From Oncomelania hupensis (taxonomy: Eukaryota; Mollusca; Gastropoda; Littorinimorpha; Pomatiopsidae), in contig CM072516.1 of NCBI GenBank assembly GCA_036898135.1, positions 62,661,122-62,725,121 on the forward strand: a DNA stretch of 64,000 bases. Direction: 5' to 3'. Below, one piece after another: positions 10,275 to 20,277 of the stretch. The number at the start of each line of letters is the position of its first letter. Position 1 is the first letter of the stretch. The notes beneath the pieces were generated by a model, which searched no databases, was not told the origin of the DNA, and worked only from the letters and a program-made list of their open reading frames with translations. The translations under genes were made by a program, and so were the position numbers.

Positions 10275-12090
10275 CCCTTTACAAGTATTCCAGTGCCCAA
10301 GACTATTAAAGTCATAAAAGAAACTCTAGAGAAAGATGAGAGTTTGCGCCAGCGCACAGAGCTTACCACTGCGTAAGTTTTAGAACTGTTGAAGCACTGC
10401 TTCTCTAATACCTATTTCATATATAAAGGCACGTTCTATCAACAAAACATTGTGCTGCCATGAGTTCACCAGTTTCCCCATTGATGGCCAATCTCTACAC
10501 GGAACACTTTGAAAAACAAGCTCTTGAATCCGCAACAAATCCCCAACATTTGGGTACAGATATATGGACAATACTTTTACAAGTATTCAGAACTTTGAGA
10601 AAGACAGCTTCACTCAGCATCTTAACTCTGTGGATCCCCACATTCAGTCCACGTACGAATGTGAAAAAAAAACTGCCATCTCTTTCCTTGATGTTTACTC
10701 GTACAAATGACCACAGCTTTAAGACTTTCTATCGGAAACCAACCCAAACAGAACAATATTTAAATTTCGAATCAAACACAAGTGGTTGAAACGCTTCTGC
10801 ACAGAGCAGAAAACAATCTGTTCTACTGAAGAAGATATGGAAAAAGAAGACGTTCATGTTAAGTCTGCACCAAGGACTACTAAAACTAGGAGTAGTCCTT
10901 GGTCTGCACTAATACCAAATGGCTACCCTTCATATTTCTGGGATGAATCCCGTTTTCTCTCAATACCAAACAGAACCAAGCACCCAGTTTGTACCAGTGC
11001 TCCCTATGTTTAAGGTATCTCTGAAAGACTGGATAGAGCTTTTGATAGCCATGGGGTCAAATCTTTCACAATGCTACCAATTCCATCCTGTCAAGACTGC
11101 CCAAGGTGAAGGACAAAACACATAAACTCAATAAATGCCATTCCGTACATTATTATAATTGTGATGACTATCGCTCAGATTATATTGGTAAAACAAAGAG
11201 GCCTTTGGTGTGTGTTACGTTGAAACGCGCACCATAGTTCGTGTGTGACGCGCACGATATATCGATCGTTTTGTTTTGCTAAGCATGCAATAACAGAGTG
11301 TATTTATCCTTGAATTGATTTTGCGTTGTTATTAGAAGAAGCTTTGTATAACGTTGGTAATTTTAGTTGGACGATATTATTTAAGAATTTTCTGGAGTTG
11401 GTTGTTTACTATCGATCGAAGCGTATGGATAATTCTAGTGGTAACTAAAGAAGCTTCTATCCCAAATAAGGCTGTATGACGTGAGACAGTGATGATGAAA
11501 TTTGTTCTGTTCGGTTGTGGTGTGTCATGAGGGGGTATTCTCACATTTTCTAGAGTGTAGCGAGACTATATAATAGTGCTGCACTGTTTCAAAAGGTGGT
11601 TGATAGTAGAGAGAATTGTAAAGTGGAAAGTTGTGTTGAAAGTACAAAGTTGAGAGTGGAAAAAGCGATTGTATGCAGTTGTTGATGTTCGCTGAATAAA
11701 GTTGGAAAACTACATATGACGACTCGCCTTGTTGATGATTGAACGGGTTGCGTGGATAAACGAATCTGAGTTACACCTATCAGGAGGATTCAAGCATTGG
11801 GGCTGAATCAACTACTGATAAAAATCAACATCGAGTGTAACAGTGTGCATGATGGGTAAAAACGAAAAGAAAGGCCAGCCAGCTATCTGTGAACACTCAC
11901 TAAAAACTCAACACAAATTTAAACAAGAAAAATAGAAAATTCTGCTCACCGAACCTCACCACAAAAAAAAGACTCGTCAAAGGGGCTATTGAAATTAAAC
12001 TACGCAAGCCATCCCTGAATAGTGATCAGGGGAAGGAACTACCAGCAATATATGATTCTATGCTGAATACAGCTCACCAACAACTGGGTG
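10275..12090 (+). pseudogene. Penelope-like element remnant (RT plus GIY-YIG region), split by a solo LTR
   Basis: Penelope-like elements encode a reverse transcriptase followed by a GIY-YIG endonuclease. Translation in shifting frames gives IPVPKTIKVIKETLEKD (about 10283), TYFIYKGTFYQQN (about 10410), MSSPVSPLMANLYTEHFEKQ (10460), FYRKPTQTEQYLNF (about 10730), then an endonuclease-like YYNCDDYRSDYIGKTKRPL (about 11150-11205). The sequence resumes after the LTR with PAICEHSLKTQHKF (about 11880) and RKPSLNSDQGKELPAIYDSM (about 12005). Internal stops and frameshifts, including a stop at about 10376, make it a pseudogene. The LTR at 11213-11842 sits inside the endonuclease region. Confidence 0.85.
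11213..11842 (+). mobile_element. Solo LTR (630 bp)
   Basis: The LTR begins TGTTACG and ends GTGTAACA, with the canonical TG...CA termini. It is flanked by the 5-bp duplication GTGTG (11208-11212 and 11843-11847). A TATA box (TATATAA, 11567-11573) and a polyadenylation signal (AATAAA, 11695-11700) fit a U3-R-U5 layout. It is a diverged relative of the LTRs in the palindrome at 12619-13983. A solo LTR normally arises by recombination between the two LTRs of a provirus. Confidence 0.93.
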
Positions 12091-12313
12091 TTTCATCTGG
12101 AAGTTTCTACCCTCATTTGCATTGAAAAAGACAGGAGGATTTTGCGGAAAGGCTTTTGCATCTTTTTTAAGTTATTTGTTTCTGAGTAAATATATAAAGA
12201 ATTAGACATTATGAATCCAGAAACGGAACGTGTCTTTTCCTACATGAAATCTAAACGTCCAGTCCGAGAGCTTCAAAAAGGATATTTGCGATAGTTATTA
12301 TCTGTCCACATAA

Positions 12314-12519
12314 TGGCCTGTCTTAATTAGAAAGTTCATGGACGCTTGCGAATCCTTTTCTCGAGGTTCTCACACCCAGAATCTTGGTTCCTGAAACTTT
12401 TCTTTATTTTTAATTTAAAAGGTTCGGGAACCTAGGTTCGGGATCTGAGAATCTTGGAAAATAAAAAGGTTCTTGAACCTCCACGAACCTTTCAGGAACC
12501 TTCCAATTAAGGCAGGCCA
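12314..12519. mobile_element. 206-bp MITE with TAA target duplication
   Basis: The terminal inverted repeats read TGGCCTGYCTTAATTRGAA at each end, and TAA flanks both sides (12311-12313 and 12520-12522). The interior holds further GGTTC/GAACC inverted motifs. A 3-bp TAA duplication fits PIF/Harbinger-type integration, and a TA-type mariner reading is possible. No coding sequence is present. Confidence 0.75.
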
Positions 12520-12618
12520 TAAGAATACAGGGGACAAAACACATAAGAGTCAACGAAGCTTGACCCCACGCTACCAGCGTGTGTTGAAGCGCTTTGCTGT
12601 GGCTGTTTTGTTAGATTG

Positions 12619-13983
12619 TGTTACGTTGAAACGCGAATGGTGCGTATGAAATGCGCACGATGTTATGAGTGAAGCGCGTGCAATTGCAGGCTTGTGTGTG
12701 ACGCGCGCGATAGATCTGTTCGTTTTATTTTACAACGCATGCAGTAATAGAGTGTATTTATCTTTGATTTGATTTTGCGTTGTTATTAGTAGAGGCTTTG
12801 TGTAACGTTGATGTTTTTAGTTGCTCGATATTATTTGAGAACGTTCTCGAATCAGTTGTTTACTATCGATCGAAGCGTGTGGATTATTCTGTTGGTTACC
12901 ATGGAAGCTTCCATTCCAAATGAGGTTGTATGACGTGAGTCACGTGATGATGAAATTAATTTTGATTGGTTGTGGTGTTTTATGCAGGATTATTCTCGTT
13001 TGTTCCCGTGTATGTGGAGACTATATAAGCGCCGCACTGTTAAAAAAGTTGGGAAGTTGTTGATAGTGAGTTGGAAAGTAAATTTGAGAGTGGAAAGGCG
13101 ATTGAGCGATTGTATGCAGTTGTTGATGTGTGCTGAATAAAAGTGGAAAACTTCATACGTCGACTTTGTGACTTGTATGCTGTTTGAGCGGGTTGCGTGA
13201 ATAAACGAATCTGAGCTACACTCATCAGTACTTCAGCATTGGGGCTGAATCCACTACTGATAGAAAATACCAACATCAAACTGAGTGTAACATTTTGGGG
13301 GCCAAGCCGGGATACACTCAGTTTGATGTTGGTATTTTCTATCAGTAGTGGATTCAGCCCCAATGCTGAAGTACTGATGAGTGTAGCTCAGATTCGTTTA
13401 TTCACGCAACCCGCTCAAACAGCATACAAGTCACAAAGTCGACGTATGAAGTTTTCCACTTTTATTCAGCACACATCAACAACTGCATACAATCGCTCAA
13501 TCGCCTTTCCACTCTCAAATTTACTTTCCAACTCACTATCAACAACTTCCCAACTTTTTTAACAGTGCGGCGCTTATATAGTCTCCACATACACGGGAAC
13601 AAACGAGAATAATCCTGCATAAAACACCACAACCAATCAAAATTAATTTCATCATCACGTGACTCACGTCATACAACCTCATTTGGAATGGAAGCTTCCA
13701 TGGTAACCAACAGAATAATCCACACGCTTCGATCGATAGTAAACAACTGATTCGAGAACGTTCTCAAATAATATCGAGCAACTAAAAACATCAACGTTAC
13801 ACAAAGCCTCTACTAATAACAACGCAAAATCAAATCAAAGATAAATACACTCTATTACTGCATGCGTTGTAAAATAAAACGAACAGATCTATCGCGCGCG
13901 TCACACACAAGCCTGCAATTGCACGCGCTTCACTCATAACATCGTGCGCATTTCATACGCACCATTCGCGTTTCAACGTAACA
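12619..13983. mobile_element. Palindromic LTR-PBS-inverted LTR element with 5-bp TSD
   Basis: Left LTR 12619-13292 (674 bp, TGTTACG...GTGTAACA) is on the plus strand. It is followed by TTT and the 18-nt primer-binding-site-like TGGGGGCCAAGCCGGGAT (13296-13313). The sequence then turns directly into the reverse complement of the same LTR (13314-13983, 670 bp), lacking only the four terminal U5 bases. No mismatch was found over most of the length compared by eye. The unit is flanked by GATTG (12614-12618 and 13984-13988). TATATAA (13022-13028) and AATAAA (13136-13141) mark the left LTR. Both outer ends are U3 ends, unlike a normal provirus. There are no internal genes. Short open frames at 13040-13562 are mirror images of LTR sequence. 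Confidence 0.95.
13296..13313 (+). other. tRNA primer-binding-site-like sequence at the palindrome centre
   Basis: The 18 nt TGGGGGCCAAGCCGGGAT lie three bases after the LTR end. They begin TGG and have the form of a tRNA 3'-end complement (implied discriminator base C, as in eukaryotic proline tRNA). The primer tRNA is not identified. The copy ends exactly after 18 nt, where reverse transcriptase usually stops at the modified A58 of a primer tRNA. Confidence 0.75.
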
Positions 13984-13988
13984 GATTG

Positions 13989-14845
13989 ATTCTGTGCCAG
14001 GTGTATCGGGTGACGCTTAATGACTGTTACCGTGAGTGAACAGCTTTTGCTACAAACGCGCGTTATCAGGGAGCTCAATGTCTTTTTTAAAGCTGCTTAC
14101 ACGCTTACCGGAGAATGTTATCCGCAAGCATTTGGATAATTAGACTCTTACAAAAAAATAAAATTGAACTATCTAGTGTAAACATTTGAACATTGGAGGT
14201 CAGGTTTACTTTTAATTAGAACATAATACGCAGGAAACTAGATAATAGCTTCAAGGTAAATTTCCTGTTAAACGTTCATGGTCAAGTTTGAGTTGATTTC
14301 ACTGCTCACTTGCTGCGCCTTCCTCCACCCCATTGCCCCCAAAGTCATCTCTCTCTCTCTTACATACGTACACACACCATCACACACCCACACACGCACA
14401 CACACACACACACACACACCATCATTCCCAGCACGCTTTTGTTTGAATGTAACTTAAAAGTCTCTTTGTCACCTGCCATTGGAAATCACGATCACTGAAA
14501 CCAGCAGCCTGGCAGTTTGTTTAATAACCAACCAAACTTACGACTTAACTGGCGTAATGTTCACAACCAAACACATTTAACAATACAAACCCCAATTTTA
14601 TGCCCGCTGAGGGTCCACACATTTTAAAAAAAAAAGAAAAAGAAAAAGAAGGTAAACCATTCAAACGTATTTAAACTTACATACATAGTCGATAAACTAA
14701 ACATTTTTGTAATGTGTTAATTTACTTGGCAGTGTTGGGACCGGGCTTCATCCTAAGGAAGCAACGTGGAAAATGTAATGAGAGGCCACTATCTGAACTA
14801 TCTATCTACAATTGTTTTACATATAAAAATCGACTAAGCCACATT
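13989..14845. other. Unassigned DNA with a (CA)n array
   Basis: A CA array lies at about 14371-14419, and short AAAG-type runs at 14627-14650. No gene is seen. Confidence 0.5.
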
Positions 14846-14849
14846 TTGG

Positions 14850-16145
14850 ATACAACGCAAAACATGTTTAGAAAATAGTGCAGCGGAATGACCTTGACCT
14901 TTTGAGAAAGTACACAATACAAATGATACAACCTGTTTAGCAGTAGATAAAGTATCCACACGGTAAAAAAATAATGAATTTTGGGTCAGTTATTCTTGAG
15001 GAGAGGCCAAAAGTGTTTTGAACAACAACAAAAAGTGAAATTGGGAGCGACGGAACGACCGACTGACCGACTGTCCCACAACCTGACTGAAACTGAAGGA
15101 TGGCTATGACGGCCTACTAGCGCCAAAACCGAGAGTTACCATTATCACGAGATAATTAAAATTATCACGTGTTCTGTGTAATTTACAGAGATACCGGTAA
15201 TCCGCAGTGTTACTTAATAATTATCAGTATTTGCCATGCTTTCCTAGCGCCAAAACCTGATAATTACTAATATCATGTGATAATTTCAATTATCAAGAGA
15301 TAATTACAATTATCCAGCGATAATTACAATTATCACTGAAAATTATAAATATCAAGCTGAGCATGCGCGGCCCGATGCGCGATGCGCATGTGCGGCAGCG
15401 GCACTGTTCCCAGCACGCCTGGGGTTTTGGCCCTAGTAAAGCGTGGCCAAAACTGAAAATTAGTAATTAACACTGTGAATTACCGGTATCTCTGTGAATT
15501 ACACAGAACACGTGTTAATTACAATTATCACTGATACATGTAAGTTTTGCAGGTTTTGACGCTAGTAAGCCGCCTTACCAGAATTAAGCATGATCACGTG
15601 AAAATTATAATTATCAAGTGAAAATTTTAATTATTATGTGATAATTACAATTTTTAGTTTTGGCGCATTTCCAGGCGGATTGATAGAGCCAAAACTGAAA
15701 ATTAAACATGATCACACGAACAAAATTTATAATTTTCAATGATAATTGTAATTATCTCTTGATAATTTTAATTATCCCATGATATTTGTAATTATCACAT
15801 GATAATTGTAATTATCAGGTTTTGGCGCTAGTAGGCCGCCATAGATGGCCCATAATCTGAAGTACCTGTATACTAAAACTCAACGTAATCGTTTTAGCGT
15901 GTGTTTTTTTTAAAAGATATTGAGCAAAACGTGTTTAGCAGCAAAATGACTTCAGTGTCTGTGAACTTCGCGGTAGAGCAAATATGATGGCACTGGAGGT
16001 AGGCCACTAACCTGGGTAATGTTCCTATGAAGTTTATTCAAAATCTGTTCAGCGTTCTTGAAGTATGTCTTTCAACGGACCGAACGACCAACCGACAGGC
16101 AGACAGATCGACCGACATTTGACTTGTTCTGATTCCCCCCGACAA
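14850..16145 (-). repeat. Interspersed repeat family A, copy 2, split by a foldback element
   Basis: The two parts (14850-15104 and 15850-16145) are each similar to parts of the family A copies at 6560 and 39825, in reverse orientation. Shared pieces are AACATGTTTAGA, a CGACCGACTGACCG stretch, ACTGAAGGATGGC, ATAATCTGAAGTACCTG and GAGCAAAACGTGTTTAGCA. Gene-sized frames are absent. Parts of the match appear twice, so the original copy may itself have been rearranged or two copies may abut. Confidence 0.65.
15105..15843. mobile_element. 739-bp foldback DNA transposon made of short palindromes
   Basis: The ends are inverted repeats: TATGACGGCCTACTAGCGCC at the left and the complement of GGCCTACTAGCGCCAAAAC at the right. 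GATGGC flanks both sides (15099-15104 and 15844-15849). The paralogous family A copy near 40049-40077 shows the site without the insertion. The interior is largely repeated self-complementary units of the form GATAATTNNAATTATC. Extra copies of the terminal GCGCCAAAAC motif or its complement occur near 15246, 15415, 15440, 15550, 15655 and 15690. A GC-rich core (15360-15420) interrupts the AT arrays. No transposase is encoded. Confidence 0.85.
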
Positions 16146-16838
16146 TTTCAAAATATTTCCAGATATATCTAGAAATACAAAAACTCCACCGTACAAAACA
16201 TTTGCTGGCTGACTTTTATCGGCGCTGGAATGAGACCTCTAATTCTTGATGTAAAAATGAGACACAAGAATTAACTATTTGTTCTGTGTTTGGTTGTTGT
16301 TTTTTTTTCGTACAAATTCTTGTGCCTCATCATAACTTCAAGAATCAGCTATCTCATTTACAAAAAGCAGAATAGTCAACCTCGGTAGGTTGAGAGGGAA
16401 TTAAGCTTAAATAGGCTGCGCTTCTTACCCCCGGAAAGGACTGGGAAAATATTCGAGGTTAGGACAGAAGTACCTGCAGGGTAGATCAGTTAATATACGG
16501 GTGGGAAGTTAACAGTTGGAAGAGCACCTCGGTGTAGATACTCGGGTGAAGTTGGCGAAGTACCCTGGTTAGAGAGGTCCTTTACGGGTAGCGCGAGCCT
16601 AAAGGACACAGGTGTGAAATGTCGATAACAGGAAGATCAGCCAGACCTGCCGTCTTAAGCCCCCAAAGCCTGCCCATTTCTACAAACACCTTTAGCTTAC
16701 GGTCACACATTTCTCCCTCTCCCATGCAGCCACACTTTTTTGTCCCTCCCTTACTCCCACCCGCCGCCAACCCACCGTCGTTTACGTCTGAAACCTCCAA
16801 AGTGTGCTGTAGTCTACAACCACCTTTAGCCATGCCTT
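16146..16838. other. Unassigned DNA, some degenerate repetition
   Basis: About 16380-16600 repeats short motifs such as CTCGGTAGGTTGAG, CTCGGTGTAGATAC and CCTGGTTAGAG at irregular spacing, perhaps an old minisatellite. No gene is seen. Confidence 0.4.
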
Positions 16839-17066
16839 GCTCCCCCGCCTTAGCTCAGTGGTAGAGCTATTGCCTGGCGCACCAATGACCCAGGTTCTCA
16901 TCCCGTGGTGAGTAAGATAAAAGTGGCCATTTTCACTGTCTATCTTAGCAGTATGATTGCTCTCGTGGCTCAGTGTTGATTTACGTCCCTGTCGCCTCTT
17001 CCCCGTCTGCCATATCGCCAATGGTGGTTGCTGACGTTAAACTTCAATGTTCCTTCTTCATTCTTA
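16839..17066 (+). mobile_element. tRNA-derived SINE family C, full-length copy 1
   Basis: The 11-bp duplication AGCCATGCCTT flanks the copy (16828-16838 and 17067-17077). The head resembles a tRNA, with an A box (TTAGCTCAGTGGTAGAGC) and a degenerate B box (GGTTCTCATCC). It is followed by a body containing GTGGCCATTTTCACTGTC and a tail AATGGTGGTTGCTGACG then TTAAACTTCAATGTTC. It is non-autonomous and presumably relies on a LINE with a matching 3' end. Confidence 0.88.
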
Positions 17067-17077
17067 AGCCATGCCTT

Positions 17078-17484
17078 TAGTATGGCCACATAATTTTTCA
17101 CTCTCCCACTCTTAACTCTCGCGCCTCTTCCTTCTTCCCCTCAAAAAATAACTCCACACCCGTTGTCGTCTGGTTAAAAAAAAAACAATTATTTATAAAT
17201 GTTACCCTCTAAAGTAGTTCTTTCAAATAATTATGAAGTTATACAGGACAGGAAAACGGGGAAAAGGGATACATCGATGCGAATAGACTCGGTGAGAAAG
17301 AGAAAAGGCGGAGAGGAGAACCCATTGCGAGGTTTGAATGGCGAGGACCGGATGCGAACAACTTCGCGAGGTCGAGAGACTCGCGAGGAACTGACTGTGG
17401 AATCAACCTACAGTACTGGAGCAGCAACTTATTTTCTGCACAAGCCAGGTTTTATAGTGTGTTGAGTTTTGCCTTCAGAACCAT
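17078..17484. other. Nothing recognised
   Basis: A short purine-rich open frame around 17280-17400 shows no known family. Confidence 0.4.
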
Positions 17485-17795
17485 AGATCTTCTGTGCTAA
17501 CTCATTCCTTACTCCTTCGGATGACAGCATAAACCGTGGTTTAGTCTGTGTATGAACACAATCCATCGCACGGACTTTAAAGATCCTGACGCTCATGTTC
17601 TAGACGGGTAAGTGCCGGCTACACAAATAAACCCAGCAAGCGCTAGGTCCCTTCTCCCCATAACCAGTCGCCGAGGATTGTGCGCAGTTGTTTGGGCGTC
17701 AGACTATGAGCCCAAAGACTGAAAGTTGGCGCCTTGAGCAGCTCTTGAGCTGGAAAGGCGCTATATAAGAACGATTAAATAAATCAATAAATCCC
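17485..17795 (+). mobile_element. SINE family A, copy 1 (body and tail)
   Basis: The copy matches 35608-36045 through ACTCCTTCGGATGA, TTTAAAGATCMTGACGCTCATG, AGTGCCGGCTACAC and the tail GCGCCTTGAGCAGCTCTTGA then GGCGCTATATAA (17729 onward). The tRNA-like head is missing or decayed. The tail resembles a CR1/L2-type LINE 3' end. Confidence 0.8.
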
Positions 17796-18587
17796 CACTT
17801 TCTACCCCGTGGTGACTAGCCGCCTGAATTGGATTTTGAAACCGCGAGGGTCAATGTCTAGCCAAGGTTTGTGGTGGGGAGGAAGGAAGAGACAGAGAGA
17901 GAGAGAAGGTGGTTATTATTTGGTCGTTAGCAAAACTGGCCTTACCACTGTTGAGAGTGTGTCGATGGCGACAAGAAAAGATTTTTCCACAGCCGGTCCA
18001 GGCACAAAAACTTGATGAAATTCTCATTTTCCGAGCCACTGACGCTAACATCTGCAGTGACTCCGTACCCCTGTCTAACCTGACGTACACCCAATGAAGA
18101 CAGGAAGAAGAGGTGTGATAAAAATAGCGGATGGGAAAAAAGTGAACGGAGAAAGAGAGAGACAGAGAGGGAGAGAGAGGAGAGAGAAAGAGAGAGAGAC
18201 AGAGAGAGAGGAGAGAGAAAGAGAGAGAGGGGGAGGGAGGGACAGAGGAGGAAATATTGTTACCAGTAGTTTTTTCTATTCTTACAATCATAGTTGTTGG
18301 AAGAGGAAGGGGTGGGGGGAGCAGGTGAGTGGGGACGGTATCTCATTCGATAAAGGGGATAGGGTAAGGTGGGGGAGGGCGCGTTTTGTTCATCGTATTC
18401 ATTAGGTACACAAAAAAGACCAGTTGTTCTACTGTTATCTTTTATTATAAACTTGTAAAAAAATTAATTAATTTATTTATTTATTATTTACTTAATTATT
18501 TAATGTATAACTTGTAATGCACTCTCACAGTTCCTTATAATTATTTTAATATTGTACATCTTTTGGCCCTATACTAGTAGTCTACAT
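17796..18587. other. Unassigned DNA with GA-rich stretches
   Basis: Degenerate GA-rich tracts lie at 17885-17906 and 18144-18255. No supported gene is seen. Confidence 0.5.
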
Positions 18588-18660
18588 TCACAATTCCAGC
18601 ACGTGGTCCTGATTCGGTTCTTTGCAGTCAGCCGTACCCTAAAACAATGACTAACTAATT
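18588..18660 (+). mobile_element. Family B tail fragment
   Basis: GTGGTCCTGATTCGGTTCTT followed by TGCAGTC and ACTAACTAATTAATT is the reverse complement of the terminal part of B copies 1-3, so this truncated copy is in the opposite orientation. Confidence 0.65.
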
Positions 18661-19145
18661 AATTCTAGCACTCACTGTTGTGACCGTGGCAGCTGAAGGT
18701 TGTTGGTATCTTGGTGTTATTGTAACTACTAACAGTTTTAGCAGAGATTGCTGAGATCGTTCATTTAAGTATCTCAGTTAAATTTGGCAGTAACGGGGAG
18801 ACGACAGATTAGAGTCGCTCTATGCCCTTGCGATGATGGTTCGCTGCGATTCAAACCTCAGCGTCGTTTCTCTAGATTCGTTCTTTTGCTCCATTCAAGA
18901 TCAATCGTTCAAGGTTTTCGTACACCAGAAGAGAAAGTAGCAATTTGTGTACCCTTTTATTATTTCGTCAGTTCGGATATGTTCACGCAAAGGATAAGGG
19001 GAAGTATGGACATGTTTCGTTAACTCTGTAACAAGCCAATTTCTCCCTTGTTTCGTGAAATAAAGATTTGTTCACTTGACTTGGGTTATATCGTTTGTTG
19101 TGTTCTGGCGATAGAAAAATTTAATAATAATTAGCAAGTCATCGA
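18661..19145. other. Nothing recognised
   Basis: Mixed DNA without a recognisable feature. Confidence 0.4.
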
Positions 19146-19146
19146 G

Positions 19147-19150
<4 letters not shown>

Positions 19151-19219
<69 letters not shown>

Positions 19220-19374
19220 GGGAGAGAGAGAGAGAGAGATGCTTTGACTTTGACAATTTATTAGCATTTTGGCCGTGGGCCCATATGCTCAACGCACGCG
19301 GTACACATACACCAGTCACAATCACGGAATTCGAGCATCGGCCACTGTTATAATTACGATAAAAAAAAGAACAG

Positions 19375-19427
<53 letters not shown>
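19151..19427. repeat. Two (GA)n arrays around a short retroposon-tail-like segment
   Basis: GA arrays at 19151-19240 and 19379-19427 flank unique sequence that begins CTTTGACTTTGACAATTTAT. That start loosely resembles the sequence bordering GA arrays at 61283 and 61980. Confidence 0.8.
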
Positions 19428-19429
<2 letters not shown>

Positions 19430-19430
19430 G

Positions 19431-19949
19431 TATTCTGTTTATTAAAGCTATAATTATTACAACAATGCCCACTGTTTCTTCAGGAAGTGACCCTCTACAC
19501 TAAAAAGAATATATAGTAAGTAACACGTAAACAGTCTCAGGTGACAACTGCGTTCGTTAAATTCCTCTAGCACATATTCCTTTAAAAGAAAGTGACCCCT
19601 AGTCTTTGAACAGACAGGCACAATCTATCTCAAATAACCGATCCAGTCTGTGTCCATTACACTGAGGTGCTTAAAGTCTCCTTTCCTTTGTTATGCTCAA
19701 GCTATCTTCTTAATACAACACAATGCAATCGCATGGTAAGAGTATATAACACTAAGGGCGTCAGTTCTGTCTGTAAAGTCCACACTGACTTCCCCCGTCA
19801 GTATACTTTTATTTCGACGGCCTGAGTGGTCAAACACCCCAAAAGAAACTTAGCTTCGAAACGTAAAGCTGTTGGCTGTAACCTTCTACATAAGTCTTTG
19901 GGAACTTTGCGGTAGTTCAACAATATTTTAGTCGCTAGTATCATAAATT

Positions 19950-19950
<1 letters not shown>
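19431..19950. other. Nothing recognised
   Basis: No gene or repeat recognised. Confidence 0.4.

Positions 19951-19952
<2 letters not shown>

Positions 19953-20028
<76 letters not shown>
19953..20028. repeat. (CT)n microsatellite
   Basis: Uninterrupted CT dinucleotides. Confidence 0.97.
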
Positions 20029-20031
<3 letters not shown>

Positions 20032-20109
20032 TGTTCTCCTCCTCCTCAACGGACACTCTACAGCATTCCCTCCACCCAGCGGTAGTACGTATGGTCAACT
20101 AACTTCAAT

Positions 20110-20277
20110 ATGGCGAAAGGAGAAATGGAGAGCTACGGCAGTGATCTTTGGACAATTAAACCCTTTGTCCATAAAAGGCGGCCGCGGATCAAGCATGGAG
20201 TGGACAATGACTATCAAGCTGGACACCGCTGGGCCAAAAATTGGAAAAGTGTGAGTTTCCATCATGCTGTTTGTTGA
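20110..20277 (+). CDS. Possible short coding exon (very tentative)
   Basis: A 55-codon frame starts at an ATG in good context (A at -3, G at +4) and begins MAKGEMESYGSDLWTIKPFV. A consensus-like splice donor (GTGAGT) lies at about 20253-20258, so the coding part could continue in another exon instead of stopping at 20275. The protein is not recognised. No matching acceptor or second exon was found, and chance is a real alternative. Confidence 0.18.
   Translation: MAKGEMESYGSDLWTIKPFVHKRRPRIKHGVDNDYQAGHRWAKNWKSVSFHHAVC

Noticed and set aside
12619..13983. Palindrome as a long-read sequencing or assembly artefact
   Set aside because: The arms end exactly at LTR termini, the turn lies exactly after an 18-nt PBS-like sequence, and a 5-bp duplication flanks the whole unit. 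A foldback artefact would not produce these. Raw reads should still be inspected.
15105..15843. Regular palindromic units resembling a CRISPR array
   Set aside because: Units are AT-rich, vary in sequence and spacing, have no unique spacers or cas genes, and lie inside inverted terminal repeats with a target duplication in eukaryotic DNA.
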